From contig NC_087066.1 of NCBI RefSeq assembly GCF_963678635.1, positions 33,175,301 to 33,239,300 of the forward strand: a stretch of DNA of 64,000 bases, read 5' to 3'. Both the position numbers and the translations under genes were made by a program. Within the stretch, counting starts at the first letter, position 1, and each line of letters opens with the position of its first letter. This DNA comes from Symsagittifera roscoffensis. Its lineage: Eukaryota > Xenacoelomorpha > Acoela > Convolutidae. Below are positions 1 to 10,869 of the stretch, in pieces. Under the pieces are notes generated by a model. It was not told the origin of the DNA and searched no databases. It was given only the letters and a program-made list of their open reading frames with translations.

Positions 1-633
1 TATGAAACTATAACTTGAAGACCTCCAGCTCACAATTAAGCGATAAGCTCATATTTGACAACCGAAATAAACTAAATGTGAATATTACAACCCCCCCTAT
101 CAGCTAGTAAAAAGATCGACAATATTGTCCTAACTTACACTTTAAAATTCCACAATAAATTACCAGAACATTAAATTGCACTTAAGTAAAAATAAGACAT
201 GATCATCCATTTAGCCTAAAGTACGATTAACTCCTGAATACCACCGATCACCCAATAAAAAAAACTAAGAAACTCATTCTTACACCCTCCGACTTCCCTC
301 CACCAAAAAATGCCTATATCTATCCCACTTGTCAAAAAACAATAAACAATCCGACCACACTCAAATTTGGCCTCAAAAATTAAAAAATAATTTGGCAAGA
401 AAGAATTATTTCTCAATTTATTTCTTCTCTCTTAGTTCAACTCTACAAAATAACAATCCCAAAACTTTTTTTTCACTTCTATCAACCTTTTTTTTTTAAA
501 TTAGGATTTTTTTATCATAGACACTTTTGATATATTTCTCCTTCTCTTCATATTTTTTGCAGTTTTTCGTAATTTTTTACTCGCTAAAAAAAGCTTTTTT
601 CAACTTCGCAAAAAATCTTGATCACATCCTCAG
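1..633 (+). other. pol-env spacer of LTR element E1
   Basis: Non-coding, AT-rich stretch. It aligns by eye along its whole length with 62,880-63,508, the region between the integrase end and the env start of element E4. Shared landmarks include an ACAACC-C block near 88 and a GGCCTAAAGTAC-like block near 215. I see no credible gene in it. The match shows that the window opens inside a second copy of the same retroelement family, 3' of its pol gene. Confidence 0.75.
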
Positions 634-634
634 G
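612..634 (+). promoter_or_regulatory. candidate 3' splice site for env-type subgenomic RNA (E1)
   Basis: The AG of CCTCAG|GTACGA lies at 632-633, exactly 25 nt before the ATG at 659. E4 has CACAG|GTACGA ending at 63,508, also exactly 25 nt before its ATG at 63,534. Flanking bases have drifted while the AG, the GTACGA and the spacing are kept. Retroviruses and errantivirus-like elements make env from a spliced RNA, so a splice acceptor is the simplest reading. The donor was not identified. Confidence 0.5.
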
Positions 635-658
635 TACGAGATTTCAACAACTATCTAA

Positions 659-850
659 ATGCTAAGACATTTATTTAACCAGAAAAATCTCTTTCTCCTT
701 TTAGTATTATTTCGCACATTTTTAGTCTCCGTAATTTTGACAATTTGCAATGTGTAAAAAAGGCAATCATAATTTTTGCTCTAGCAAAAATATTTTTAAT
801 CATTTTCAAGGAAAAATATTATAATAAACTTAAATTTTCTTCATTAGTAA
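659..850 (+). pseudogene. small two-helix membrane ORF between pol and env (E1 copy, frameshifted)
   Basis: The ATG at 659 opens a basic N-terminus followed by a hydrophobic run (LFLLLVLF...) and ends early at a TAA just after the residues TICNV. The intact homologue in E4 at 63,534-63,719 has one more A in the corresponding A-rich tract and continues through a second hydrophobic segment, so E1 is a one-base frameshift of the same ORF. It may be a separate small membrane protein or the signal/leader part of the Env-like protein. No family recognised. Confidence 0.5.
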
Positions 851-889
851 AAAGTAAATAACTTTAAAAAATTGCTAATAAACAACCAA

Positions 890-3800
890 CACAACAGTCC
901 CCACCGACTACGACATCCCAAGAATCTCCAAAAACACCAAAGTCTACTCAGACAATTCACACCCAATCATCAACACGTATTTCATTTCAAGAAAACCCAT
1001 TTACTTTTGAAGAAAGAAACGCATAATTATCAGAACATTTGTTACCCATAGTTCGCCACTCACCTCTAAGCGAACCACAATCTGAACCAATATATAATAT
1101 CTACCCTTCTCTCCAACAAGACTTCAAGAGAAAAAGACACCCTGGTCAAAACCATAACCAAACATCTACAATAGATAGACAAATCATACATTCAAGACGC
1201 AATAGAAGTTTTACAACTCCCACAGTTTATTTTAATATACCCTCATCACCAACCCCAAATCCTTTCGACCTTTCCAGTAATACAATTCAAAGTACTCCTC
1301 AACAATTACAACCTAATTCACAACAAAAAACTCCGAACACACCATCGGATTACTTAGGATCAACCCCCCACATCCAAAAAAATTCGTGAAAACCACTTTA
1401 CCCCCTCCCCCTCAACTTCAACACAACGTCTCCCACAATGGATGACACAAGCTTTCACTCAAGGTGAACCAAACTTGGTAAACGTTCCTATAGATATCTC
1501 ATCGGATACATCTTTGTCATTACCAGAAACCTTATCACCACCTTCAACCCCTTCAACAATAAGTCAAACCCCAACAACAACTATTCTTTTAAACTTCCCT
1601 GCAAGTTTAGACGATCGATATAGAGAATATTTACCCAATAATATACCACTACAATAAGATTGGAATACATTCGTAGCGACCCCTCCCTTTTTTGGCCATA
1701 ATCTCGATATCAATAGACTACTTAATTGGGCACTCAACAAATCACAAAACAGACACGATATTCACAAAGACATACAGGAACACAACATAAAAATCCTTAC
1801 ACAAGACAATTTAACACTTAAATTTGAAGTAACAGTAAAATTAAAAAGTTTAGAACATCACCCTCTCCCCCTAGTTCCACCAAACATAACCGCTCAATAA
1901 TTTCCTCCCACATCAAACACAACAGAAATTATCTATAAACATGCTAGATATACAAAAAAGACACTTGGATACATAACATTCTATAACCCATATTTGGGAC
2001 TATCATACACATGTATCTCTTAATGATCTTTTTCTTTTTCTCCAAACCCTCTCTTCACTTACTTTTCATGAGCAACATCCCATAAAACCCCTTCCCCTCG
2101 AACAGGATCACAATATTTAATAGTCACACACTATGATTGTGAAGAAAATGAACAAAAAACATTGCATAAATACGCCATAAACCAAGTAACCAAATGCGAA
2201 TCGGAACCACACGAAATAGAAACAACGATTATAGTAGCGACACTATATTCAAAATCCCGAGCTACAACCTTAACAGGATATAAATTCACAGCAACAATTT
2301 CAGTGAAAAAAGTACATTGTTACCAAGTCCTAAATTGAAACAAAAATAGACTCGACGATGAATCTTTCTATCAAAGCAATATAGAAAGACTTTTGTTTCT
2401 TATCCTTGAAGTTTGTAAAAACGAGCTTCAACGGTTAATGTTAACAACACATAAAGCCAAAAATCAAAAATTGGTAATTTTTTAAGTTTTTCCAGACACG
2501 GCACATCAAACAGAACTTGAAAGATACCAAGGTCACATAAAAATAGACGATAAGTACCCGTTCCACGGCGCACATGGACGATTAACTTATGATCTTAATA
2601 ATAAAAACTGGATACCACTCATTGGAGTAAGCAAACCTTCTAATTGTGAAGCAGATACGAAAAACAATGATTATCAAGAAATATTGTTTTTTGATGGGAA
2701 AAATCGATTAGGAAAAAGCACAAATAAAAAGAAAGAATTAAATTACGACACAAAACTTTATCAAAAAACACGATTAATTTGCAAAAAATACCAAGGTTAT
2801 TGCGATCCAACAACAAGAACACAAGCAACTCCCCCGAAGACAAATGTCCGCCCTTTCAAGTTGCAAGAATTCACGCAAGAATGATAAATTTTTATCAGAA
2901 ATACTTTGTTGAATCAATTCCTTATGATAAAGTAAACCCTAATGAAATCCGACAAAATAGATGTGGATATAAAAATATCGATGGAATAGAAAATAAATTG
3001 ACTCGTTTTCCATTTTACCCCGAAACAGAACTCGATTGTAAACATACAACTTCATTTTATAAAAGACAATACTCAGAAATTTTCGTCGAATACGAAAAAG
3101 GTTTCGACATGAAAGCAGGAAAAATATTTATTAACACAAATCCTACGCATCATAGCTCTAATAATAACAAAAACTCATACACCTCAGTAACATTTCTGAA
3201 AAACACAGAAAATACTGGTGGAAAACGTCGCCCACAAGACAATGGCAGTACACGTTTACAAGAACTAACACTCATGAAAAGTACCTTTTTTGGGACAATT
3301 CACTAAGACATCCACTTAGACATGAAATAGGATTATACAATAAGCAGATGTTTTCAAGAAATGTCACTATCAGAATTAGAAACGTTTCATCACTTATGTG
3401 AACTTGAACGAACAAAAATTTTACAATCACTTGCACTAGCAGTAAAAAGATTAGGCAAAATTATTAGGCAACAGATAAAATTTTATAGATTACGAAGAAA
3501 TATATTATGGTATTACACAAGTAAGAAAAAAGTATGACCATTATATGTTTTCGAAGACAAAAGATGTTACAAATTATCCCCATTTTCTACGAAAATAACG
3601 TACATTTTGTTGAAACATTTTCTAGACGAACATATTTCTTGGTTACAGCCGTCCCAAGTGGATCTGAAAATAGTCACAATGTTGTACAGCTAAATTCAGA
3701 TGAAGATAAATATAATCTTCTCTCATCATACCCAACATTTATGCCACTATTAAAGAAATTTTCACCAGTAAGTATCAGAGCTATTGCTAAAAAACCAAAT

Positions 3801-4110
3801 ATATATTTCCAATCAATAGTTATATACTCCAGATCCGATAGACAACATCATTTTCGCACACAACACTTTCAAGAGTTCCTTACAGAAATGGATGCAGTGC
3901 AGAGCCAAACCATAGATCAAAATTTAAGAAAAACGCAGAAACCGCAGGATTTTCAGATATCTATGCACAAGACTACAGTGGATACTTTAAAAATGTAAAA
4001 GATTACATCTATTTAAACGCTGAAAAATACCGTCCACAAGACATTTCATCTATTAATATTTTCAACTTCTCGCCTTTCTAGGATGGCCTTTTTACACCAT
4101 AGAAAGGATG
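890..4110 (+). pseudogene. env-like: Env-like glycoprotein gene of E1, broken
   Basis: Degenerate coding region in several frames. An N-terminal Pro/Gln/Asn-rich part (intact pieces 1,039-1,389 and 1,442-1,657, with LSEPQSEPIYNIYPSLQQ) is followed by a Cys-containing ectodomain-like part (HYDCEENEQ near 2,130; GYCDPTTRTQ near 2,797; open stretches 2,779-3,306 and 3,534-3,998). Position after integrase, upstream hydrophobic ORF and splice acceptor, and a decayed homologue in E2 (22,985-25,400) with matching Cys motifs all fit an envelope-type protein of an errantivirus-like element. I do not recognise the fusion-protein class, and sequence alone does not prove fusogenic function. Multiple stops and frameshifts make this copy non-functional. 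Confidence 0.55.
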
Positions 4111-4111
4111 A

Positions 4112-4190
4112 AATTGACATCTACTTAGACATGAAATTGAATTACACAACAAGCAGATTTTTTCAAGAAATGTCCCGATCAGAATAGATT
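4112..4190 (+). repeat. partial internal duplication inside E1 env region
   Basis: About 75 bp here (LDMKLNYTTSRFFQEMS in one frame) repeat, with mismatches, the stretch at about 3,305-3,380. It sits where the membrane anchor should be by comparison with E2 (25,416-25,480), so a non-allelic template switch or recombination seems to have replaced that segment in E1. Confidence 0.55.
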
Positions 4191-4539
4191 AATTTTTTTG
4201 GATTTCACTTCTCACAATTAAAAAGAATCTATAACACATGCGCAAAACACACACACACAACTTAAAAAAATTAAGCAAAAGTAGCAGGCATAAAATTCGC
4301 AGGATTCTTTAGTTATTTTCAAGTTCAATCAACAAAAATCTTCTAGACGCTGAAATAAGTGAATACAACCAAAAAACTATCAACCACACAAAATGCAAAC
4401 GATGTTTCACCAGATAACAGAAATACAACACATACTGCACCACAATTAACCAATTGACATAATAACCATCCGTTATTTTTAGTACCAGGAAACTATAGAA
4501 ATACACCAGTAACAGAGCACATCTCTAAAAGTCATAGCT

Positions 4540-6340
4540 ACCCACAAAGTCCAGTTACTCATATAGTAGCCCATCAACCGAATATAAAAAACATATACGA
4601 ACACATCATAGAACAACCATATACCACTTATTTCCGTTCTCAGAACAACCGTTTCTTAGCCCACTATGAACCGCCAGATTGGATCTCTCAACCATTCCCT
4701 TTCTTATCCATCCAATCTGCAACGTCACTCTCCTAACATATCAGTATCTGATCTCACTACCTCTCTCATACCATCATACACTAATAATTCACCACGCATG
4801 GATTCAGATGATAATTCCACACACACAGTTTTTCACACCATCTCTCAATTTAACCATTCCGATTTTGAAACTCCAGATGAATTCGAGAATTCCGAGCCAA
4901 GCCCGTACACTTTTTCGCAACCCCCCTTTCGTCAACTGAACACCCCAACTCCCGACGAACCTTCCTCAGCGCCTTCTTCCTGCACCGACGCAACCCCAAG
5001 CCTCTACTCAACGAGCAGCGAGGGACCCGAGCCCCTAGCTAGCCCCGTTAATGAAGAACTAGAAAACGAGCTTGAAAATTTCATCACCTTACAACAATAG
5101 CTTCAAAACCCTAACGCACTAACAATTCATCACTTATCGCAATCAATTACCTCCTCCAAATCCTCTAATCAAGCATCCACAATTGAAGAAACACGAGCCC
5201 GCCGAGTATTTAAACGAAAACAACCCAATACCCCAATGCTTCCCAAACCCCGACCTCTTCGAATGTTTTCCGTTCACCCACTCCGCACTAACACTAAAGA
5301 TTTTTTTACAAATGTGCTTGACATACTTTCCACAATACACTCACTAACAGACCACTAACAGCGATCAACGAATTTACGTTGACGAATATACCCTGTTTCC
5401 CACACTTTCACGCACATCATACTACCATTTTAATAACCTAATGTCACTTCCATTATCTAATAACCAAGAAGACCGTGAATTATGTCAAATTCAACTACAC
5501 CGCCTAACCATGGCACTTCTTGAAAAACAATTCACATCCTTCGGACTAACGCAAACCTTGCATAGGTTTGTTCCACAAAAAGCAAACCGATTATCAATTA
5601 ACCCTTATAATCACGCTATTGCACGTTATATGAATGGTACAGTTTTCAAAGACGACAAAAAAACTAATCCCCAATTATTTGAGAAACTTTTTATAAAATC
5701 ACAATATGTATTTTTCATTAACTGCATGAATAAATAATATGATAATGGTACATCCACAGAACTTCGCGACACCGAAACCTACGGTTTTTATTTTTAAAAA
5801 ATTTAATCATTTCTCACTAACTTTCAATTTCCTAAGACCAAAAAAACGTGACTTACACTGCTCACATCAAATAATATTATACACTAAACAAACTCACACA
5901 TACACTTATTAAAAAATTATTCAACACCACTATACAACTAATACACCATCACGAAAACCACAACACCGATTCACATGTTTTATTTCTAAACTTTTTTTTA
6001 AACCATTTTTCCTAAAATTCACCTTCTGGATAAAAGACACTAATATGCAAGGCATCATCCAAAACAACGACCCCATAGGACAAATGTTTATATTCTGTCC
6101 ACTAACCAGAATTTTCAACGTCGAAGAATCTCGCCCACTAATTGTCCGCCACAAATATATACTGCATACCGAAGTCCCAATCCTAGAATAAATTCATAAT
6201 ACCAAATATAATCATAAGCTTTATAATTTAATTGGAAACACACCGCATGAATTCTCACTAGGTAGTGAAGAACACAAAATCATCAGAGCACTCGAGCTTC
6301 TATGGCCTCTCCTTCAAACTAAATACGTCACCTGCTTGCT
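4540..6340 (+). pseudogene. ORFX: conserved unknown protein between env and 3' LTR (E1 copy)
   Basis: Unrecognised protein of perhaps 500-600 residues, broken in this copy. Largest intact pieces: 4,666-5,100 (Ser/Thr/Pro/Asn-rich, acidic end LENELENF) and 5,441-5,737. Order seen: a disordered-looking N-terminus; a basic Pro-rich stretch near 5,200 (RRVFKRKQPNTPMLPKPR); a more folded C-terminal half with NPQLFEKLFIKSQYVFFI (near 5,670), TNMQGIIQNNDPIG (near 6,040) and KYNHKLYNL (near 6,205). The same motifs in the same order occur in the copies at 25,640-26,640 and 27,594-28,870, with C-terminal pieces at 31,360, 36,040 and (minus) 26,705. Conservation of protein-level motifs between diverged copies argues that it was a real gene. 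Immediately followed by the 3' LTR. Function unknown; it could be an Env cytoplasmic extension or an accessory protein. Confidence 0.55.
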
Positions 6341-6384
6341 TTTTTTAACAATAAAAATCTAAAAACTATCTAAACCCCGGATGG

Positions 6385-6771
6385 GTGGAACCAGTTCTAA
6401 GCTAGCAATATAAACCAATTATATTGATGATAAATTATCCCATATGAAACATTACTAACTAACCAATCATATTCCATCTCTAACATTGACACTTGTTTGT
6501 AAGTGTTGAAACTACTTGTAGTTTCAGCACCAGAACAATTTGAATAAAACTTTGAATACAGTTGTTCTCTTTCTGGATAAACTCCAAGAGCTAACTCGCA
6601 TAGACCAGTATACACTAGATCTATTGAGACTAGGAGATAAAAAAAGTAAGATTAAGATCGGTATTAGACAAAGAAGTTGCACGAATCTTTCCTGCCGAAA
6701 ATAAGTTAGCGTGACTAGCAGACGGTGCACCTTATCTGAATTACTCTATGATAACAGCCAATAGGTCATAA
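6385..6771 (+). mobile_element. 3' LTR of E1
   Basis: Starts TGGAACC, preceded by CTAAACCCCGGA, a pre-LTR motif also found at the internal/LTR borders of the short elements (for example beside 30,780 and 33,492). It aligns with the E4 5' LTR (52,408) and the E3r LTR (46,557): the inverted repeat at 6,503-6,530, AGTATACACTAGATCTATTGAG, then the conserved region ending TAGCGTGAC.AGCAGA. The right end is approximate because the last 30 bases have drifted. Confidence 0.7.
6503..6530 (+). promoter_or_regulatory. LTR hairpin / inverted repeat (E1)
   Basis: Palindromic stem GTGTTGAAACTAC / GTAGTTTCAGCAC around a short loop. Equivalent hairpins at the same LTR position occur at 15,404, 16,369, 30,633, 33,352, 46,415 and 52,523. 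Paired sequence changes keep the stem in most of them, suggesting that structure or dyad symmetry matters. Confidence 0.6.
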
Positions 6772-7035
6772 CTAAAAAAAAGAGGTTGTTTTTTTTTTAA
6801 AATCAATTATGGGGATCAATTTTATCAAAGTATCATTAAAAATATGGTTTTAATCGCTGTTTTTAAAAAGAAACTTCGAAACAAAAATTCAAATTAGTTT
6901 GTAGTGAATTACGGAACAAATGTCTGCACGTTTTCAGAAAAAAAAGTATAAAATTTAAAAAACAACCACTCAAACTTCAAAAATGCTCTGCTGTTTGTAA
7001 ATTCAATTAGTTTGGACGCTGGTGCTTGTTTACAG
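6772..7035. other. AT-rich sequence without a recognised gene
   Basis: Flank of the E1 LTR with poly-A and poly-T runs. The last part (6,990-7,035) has the look of an intron end, see the next feature. Nothing else seen. Confidence 0.5.
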
Positions 7036-7158
7036 TGAACTCTAACTTGACATTCGCTTGTGTCGACACTGCAGAGGTAAACCAGTTTGAACTGGACTGC
7101 TCCTGTGATTTGGCTGGACTGGACGGAGTCACAGATATGGAATGTCACTCAAGCAGCG
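7036..7158 (+). CDS. candidate internal exon of an unknown host gene
   Basis: A compositionally balanced 123-bp stretch in an AT-rich setting, open in one frame and containing four cysteines (FACVDTAE..., DCSCD, DMECHSSSG). It is bordered by a plausible acceptor (GCTTGTTTACAG|TG, AG at 7,034-7,035) and donor (AGCAGCG|GTGAGA, GT at 7,159). The peptide resembles a Cys-bearing extracellular segment, but no family is recognised. Neighbouring exons were not securely found, so it may be an isolated exon, a pseudogene or chance. Confidence 0.3.
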
Positions 7159-7463
7159 GTGAGATTTCAACGACTATGTTTTCAAATTCTTTTGCTGTTT
7201 TTCTTGTCAAATTTAGGCCAATAATCTGTGATCTATCTTAGTTTGGGTTTTTTAGCAGTTATTTAAAAAATTCCGGAAAAAAACTTACTACTCGAGTCAA
7301 TAAACCGATTACCCTAAGCTTTAAAAAAAAGCTCATTCGTGGCCTCTAGCAATCAAGATGCGCCATTGTCTGCTTACCCTTATTCTCAAATGCCTTGCTT
7401 CTAATGAAAAACCATACTGAAAAGAAGAAAAGTGATTCCATGCTTCAATGTATCGGCTGTGTC

Positions 7464-7890
7464 CAGGGGCGGATCAAGGATTTTCTCGAGGGGGGGGGGG
7501 GCGGATTTCAAAAAAACTTCGAAACTTTTGTAATTTTGTCGACCTTTTTTTAGGTCGAGCAAATAGACTTTTCGAGCTCTCCCTAAGCGCCGTTTTTAGT
7601 CCCTGTTCTGGCCAAACTTGCTGCGCCGCAGGAAAATTTGAAAATACAGTCCAAAAAAGGCATTTTTAGGCATTTTTTGAAAAATGTTGATAAAAAAATC
7701 GCGTTTTTTCGGCGCGCGCTCCCCCTCAAAATTAGTATATATTGGCGCCCAAGGCGCCATTAGAAAAAATTCAGGGTTGGTCAGCTAAATTTGGATTCCT
7801 TAAAAAGTACCAAAGGGGGGACCCTTTGGGTCGGCCGGGGGTCGAGTTTCTGAGGGGAAAGCGTCCCCCCCCCCCCTAAATCCGCCCCTG
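7464..7890. mobile_element. hAT-like non-autonomous element (MITE), 427 bp
   Basis: Terminal inverted repeats CAGGGGCGGAT.AAGGATTT at the left and AAATCCGCCCCTG at the right, with G-run and C-run just inside. Flanked by 8-bp direct repeats GCTGTGTC (7,456-7,463) and GCTGTATC (7,891-7,898), one mismatch. The CAGGGGCGG terminus plus an 8-bp target duplication is characteristic of hAT-superfamily MITEs. No transposase inside. The repeat ends and target duplications are directly visible. Confidence 0.85.
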
Positions 7891-7891
7891 G

Positions 7892-8020
7892 CTGTATCAC
7901 TGTATGAATGAATCGGATCACAATGGCCTTCAAAGTATCGGACCATCACTCAGCTCAAATGACTTTCCTACAAATACCTCTAATCAGAGCAAAGAAGAAC
8001 CGATAAAAGAAGACTCCTAA
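7892..8020 (+). CDS. possible terminal coding segment interrupted by the hAT MITE
   Basis: Open frame of 42 codons ending TAA at 8,018-8,020, hydrophilic (SLSSNDFPTNTSNQSKEE). The frame continues leftward across the MITE target site for only a few codons (to about 7,440) before a stop. It could be the tail of a host exon into which the MITE inserted, or chance. Weak evidence. Confidence 0.15.
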   Translation: MYHCMNESDHNGLQSIGPSLSSNDFPTNTSNQSKEEPIKEDS

Positions 8021-8239
8021 AACGTTTACAAAACGATAATTTTTTAATGAAAGCAGAATATTGGTTTTGTGATATTTTTACAAAAAAAGAGGAAAGTAAT
8101 TTATTAGAGCATATGAGCAGAAAAGTCAACTGGAATCTAGTGATAAAATCCTAGCAGAATATTCTGACAAGTAAATACCAAAAACGAAGGAATATTTCTT
8201 CCAATTGACATACGCCGGGTCACAAACCTAGTAAAAAAG

Positions 8240-8795
8240 TTCTTTTTTGAAAAAAAAGAACTGTTTACTGCCGATATAAGATAATCCATCCACAGAAGAC
8301 CAAACAAAACTTGCGAAAACAAATAAGTATGTTTAACCCGGTCGTCGGAAAACCAAAGCCACGCATAAATAAGATCGAATACTGTCGAGTTCAAAAATCA
8401 ACATTAAAAAATTTTACAGTGTAGTTAACAAAGGAAAGTAAAAACATTCAGCTAACCACAAAGAGGGGACCCTTTGGTCTCAGTATACAATTTTAGAGAA
8501 CATGTTTTTGAGTTCAAAATCTCTCGCCTATGGAGTTCCAGAAGGATCCGTTTTGTGACCTTTCTTTTTCTAAAGTATACAATCGGTCTGCTGAATGTTT
8601 GTGTGAAATCAAAAGGGGCCCTCTATGCGTTGATTGTAGCGTAGTTTCTACAAAATTTTTGGAAAAAGAAACAAAAAAAGCAAGCGACTTAGAAATTGTT
8701 GAAACTTGGCTGATTGAAAACAAATTGAGTCTCAAACAAGTTAGAACAGCAAAAATTGGACCTAAGTCAATCCAAATGATCTACCTAGTCATTAT
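8240..8795 (+). pseudogene. LINE reverse transcriptase fragment, decayed
   Basis: Reading from 8,529, the frame gives YGVPEGSVL, a stop, then PFFF. This is the classic non-LTR RT motif (GVPQGSVLGP.LF) with G changed to stop. About 150 bp downstream, 8,680-8,760, is DLEIVETWLIENKLSL, which matches the part of LINE RTs just after the catalytic YADD region (DL..I..WL..N.L.LN..KT). The YADD box itself is lost or shifted. Jockey/CR1/RTE-like placement cannot be decided by eye. No intact ORF1, endonuclease or 3' end was found. Confidence 0.6.
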
Positions 8796-8818
8796 CCAGA
8801 TAATTTACTGAGTTTCAA

Positions 8819-9026
8819 GTTGCATATTCAAAAACATTCTGAAAAGAACAACTCGAAGTGCGTCCATTATATACAATTTACGTCAACAGGATACCATTTG
8901 CGTCTCTTATTTACCAATTTTGTCCTTTTTCTGGATAGCCAACGGAGATTCGATTTGCATATTCAAAAATTTTTTAAAACAATAATCTCGAAGCGCGTCC
9001 ATTATATACACTTTTTTCGTCAAACA
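8819..9026 (+). repeat. two-copy direct repeat, spacing about 136 bp
   Basis: TGCATATTCAAAAA followed by CTCGAAGYGCGTCCATTATATACA occurs at about 8,821-8,878 and again at about 8,957-9,011. It may be the tail repeats of the LINE relic just upstream. No coding sense. Confidence 0.55.
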
Positions 9027-9029
9027 CGT

Positions 9030-10600
9030 ACTTAAAACCAATTGCTATCTATTTACAAAAACGTATATTTAAAGAATGTAAGGATATAACAAACTGATAT
9101 AATTTTAACTTAATTGTCACCCATACAAAATAATTTTGTTGCAGTTTTTAAACATAATTTAAAAATTAAATTTTGGGTGCGTGGATTCGAAAATAGCAAA
9201 AATATTTCCTCACTCTGTTGGAACAAAAAACTTGTGTGATGTTACTTTTTTTTGTCTAATGGATTTTCTCAGGGCGTTTTAAAAGTTTCGGTAATTTAAC
9301 TGCTTTTAAAACTGAAAAACAACAAAGCTGTTACTTTGAAAAAACTAAAAAAAAAACTGACAATCTCTAAAATCTAAAAGATAAACTTAGTTTCTGTTAG
9401 ATCAGGGAGTAACATATTGATGAGCTATTCAAAATAAAGACTAAAAATTTAAGGAGGCTACACCCATGCTAACTAATCAATAAAACAATCAGCGATTAAG
9501 AAATTCTTGACGCATTGTCAAATAACAACCGTATGCTCAGGTTACGAAACACAGAACGAATGAAGAGCCACAAGAAAAAACTTAAAAATAGGCTTAGTTA
9601 TTTTTTCATCGGTTCTATGCATCAGACAAAATAAGCTCATATTGAATTGTTAAAATAGTCAACTAAGTTCGATTCTGCATCGCACACTCGTGATAACGAG
9701 TTTTTGATGAACGTTTTTGGTAATCGGAACTTTAACTGTTTTTTTTTGTCATTTGCTTACGAGGAGACCACTCGATAGGCAGCTACGTGATTTTTATTGT
9801 GTTCTTCCAAGATGGGATTTTTGTATTGTTTTGATTTGTAGTCGAGTCTGTTCCCTTCTAGAAAACGACTTGAAAAAAAAAAGATTTTTAAGTCAGCGAG
9901 TTCTGATGGTGAAAAATAACGTTTCCCATTTTGTTCAGAGCCTTCTGCCTGCAATGCAAAAGAAGAGGGAAGCACATGCACAGAAGAAACAAAAACAAAT
10001 TGTTCTGTTGCAAAATGGTCGTCGAGTGAAGACAACCCTTTCGGATTGAGAGACGAGTTTACGTGTGATTGCCAACGAAAGATATCACCAGTTGAGCAGA
10101 CAGCACAAAACATGATCACACTTAATTGTTTTTCCGATAGTGAGTATTTTGAGTGAGCCCAGAAACTGATTTTCAACAGGTCACAAAACGAGAAAGAAAT
10201 AAGATTCATGTTTACTTAAAAAAAATTTTTGTAGTAGTAGAAAAAACACTCAATCACTGAAAGAGCACTTAGCTTAAAAATAAAACCACGACTTGAAGTT
10301 ATAATCTGACTCAAACATGGGCCGCAAAAACGAACAAGGTCGATTCTTGTCAAACGAAATATATTTTCCCTTTAATTCGAACTAAGTCCAAAAAAATCGA
10401 AAGCTGATATGGTTTGACTGAAAAAGCAAAATTGGACATCGCTTGACTGAAAAATTAGAAAATGCAAATCATTCGATCGTTTGTCGCCCGAACCATGAGT
10501 CGAGCACTTCAACCCGCTTGTGGATAGTATGCAAACTTTATCTTACCCAATTGAAACATATGAACATTGGAGTTAAAATCGAACAGAATCCCTGCCCCCC
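9030..10600. other. long non-coding stretch, AT-rich
   Basis: No gene could be supported. Overlapping open frames exist on both strands near 9,717-10,209 (150 codons on the minus strand) but neither shows a recognisable motif or splice context. Confidence 0.5.
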
Positions 10601-10605
10601 TTCCC

Positions 10606-10632
<27 letters not shown>
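10606..10632. repeat. (CA)n microsatellite
   Basis: About 13 perfect CA units following a C-rich stretch. Apparent His/Thr peptides here are a by-product. Confidence 0.95.
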
Positions 10633-10637
<5 letters not shown>

Positions 10638-10869
10638 TTGTAGTAGGTCACTGCTTCAAAGTAAATATCTTAAATCTGCTATTGTTTCATTGACGTTTAT
10701 TGTTATGGTCTTGAGCAAATTGACAAAAAGAAAGATGCCGTCTCTTTGTTATCGAAGAAAGCGGCAAGTTTTTTTATGAATTAACTGTCAATTGCAATTG
10801 ACATCTTCCGCTAACCTTTGAAATGTTTTATCAGAGTCTTTAATAAAGAGCGATAAAAAACTAAATAAG

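Noticed and set aside
8530-8811. 93-codon frame taken as an intact small gene
   Set aside because: Its first part is in the wrong frame relative to the LINE motif YGVPEGSVL; it is a decayed RT, not a separate gene.
9757-10209. 150-codon minus-strand frame
   Set aside because: No motif, no splice context, and an overlapping plus-strand frame of 110 codons is equally open; probably chance.
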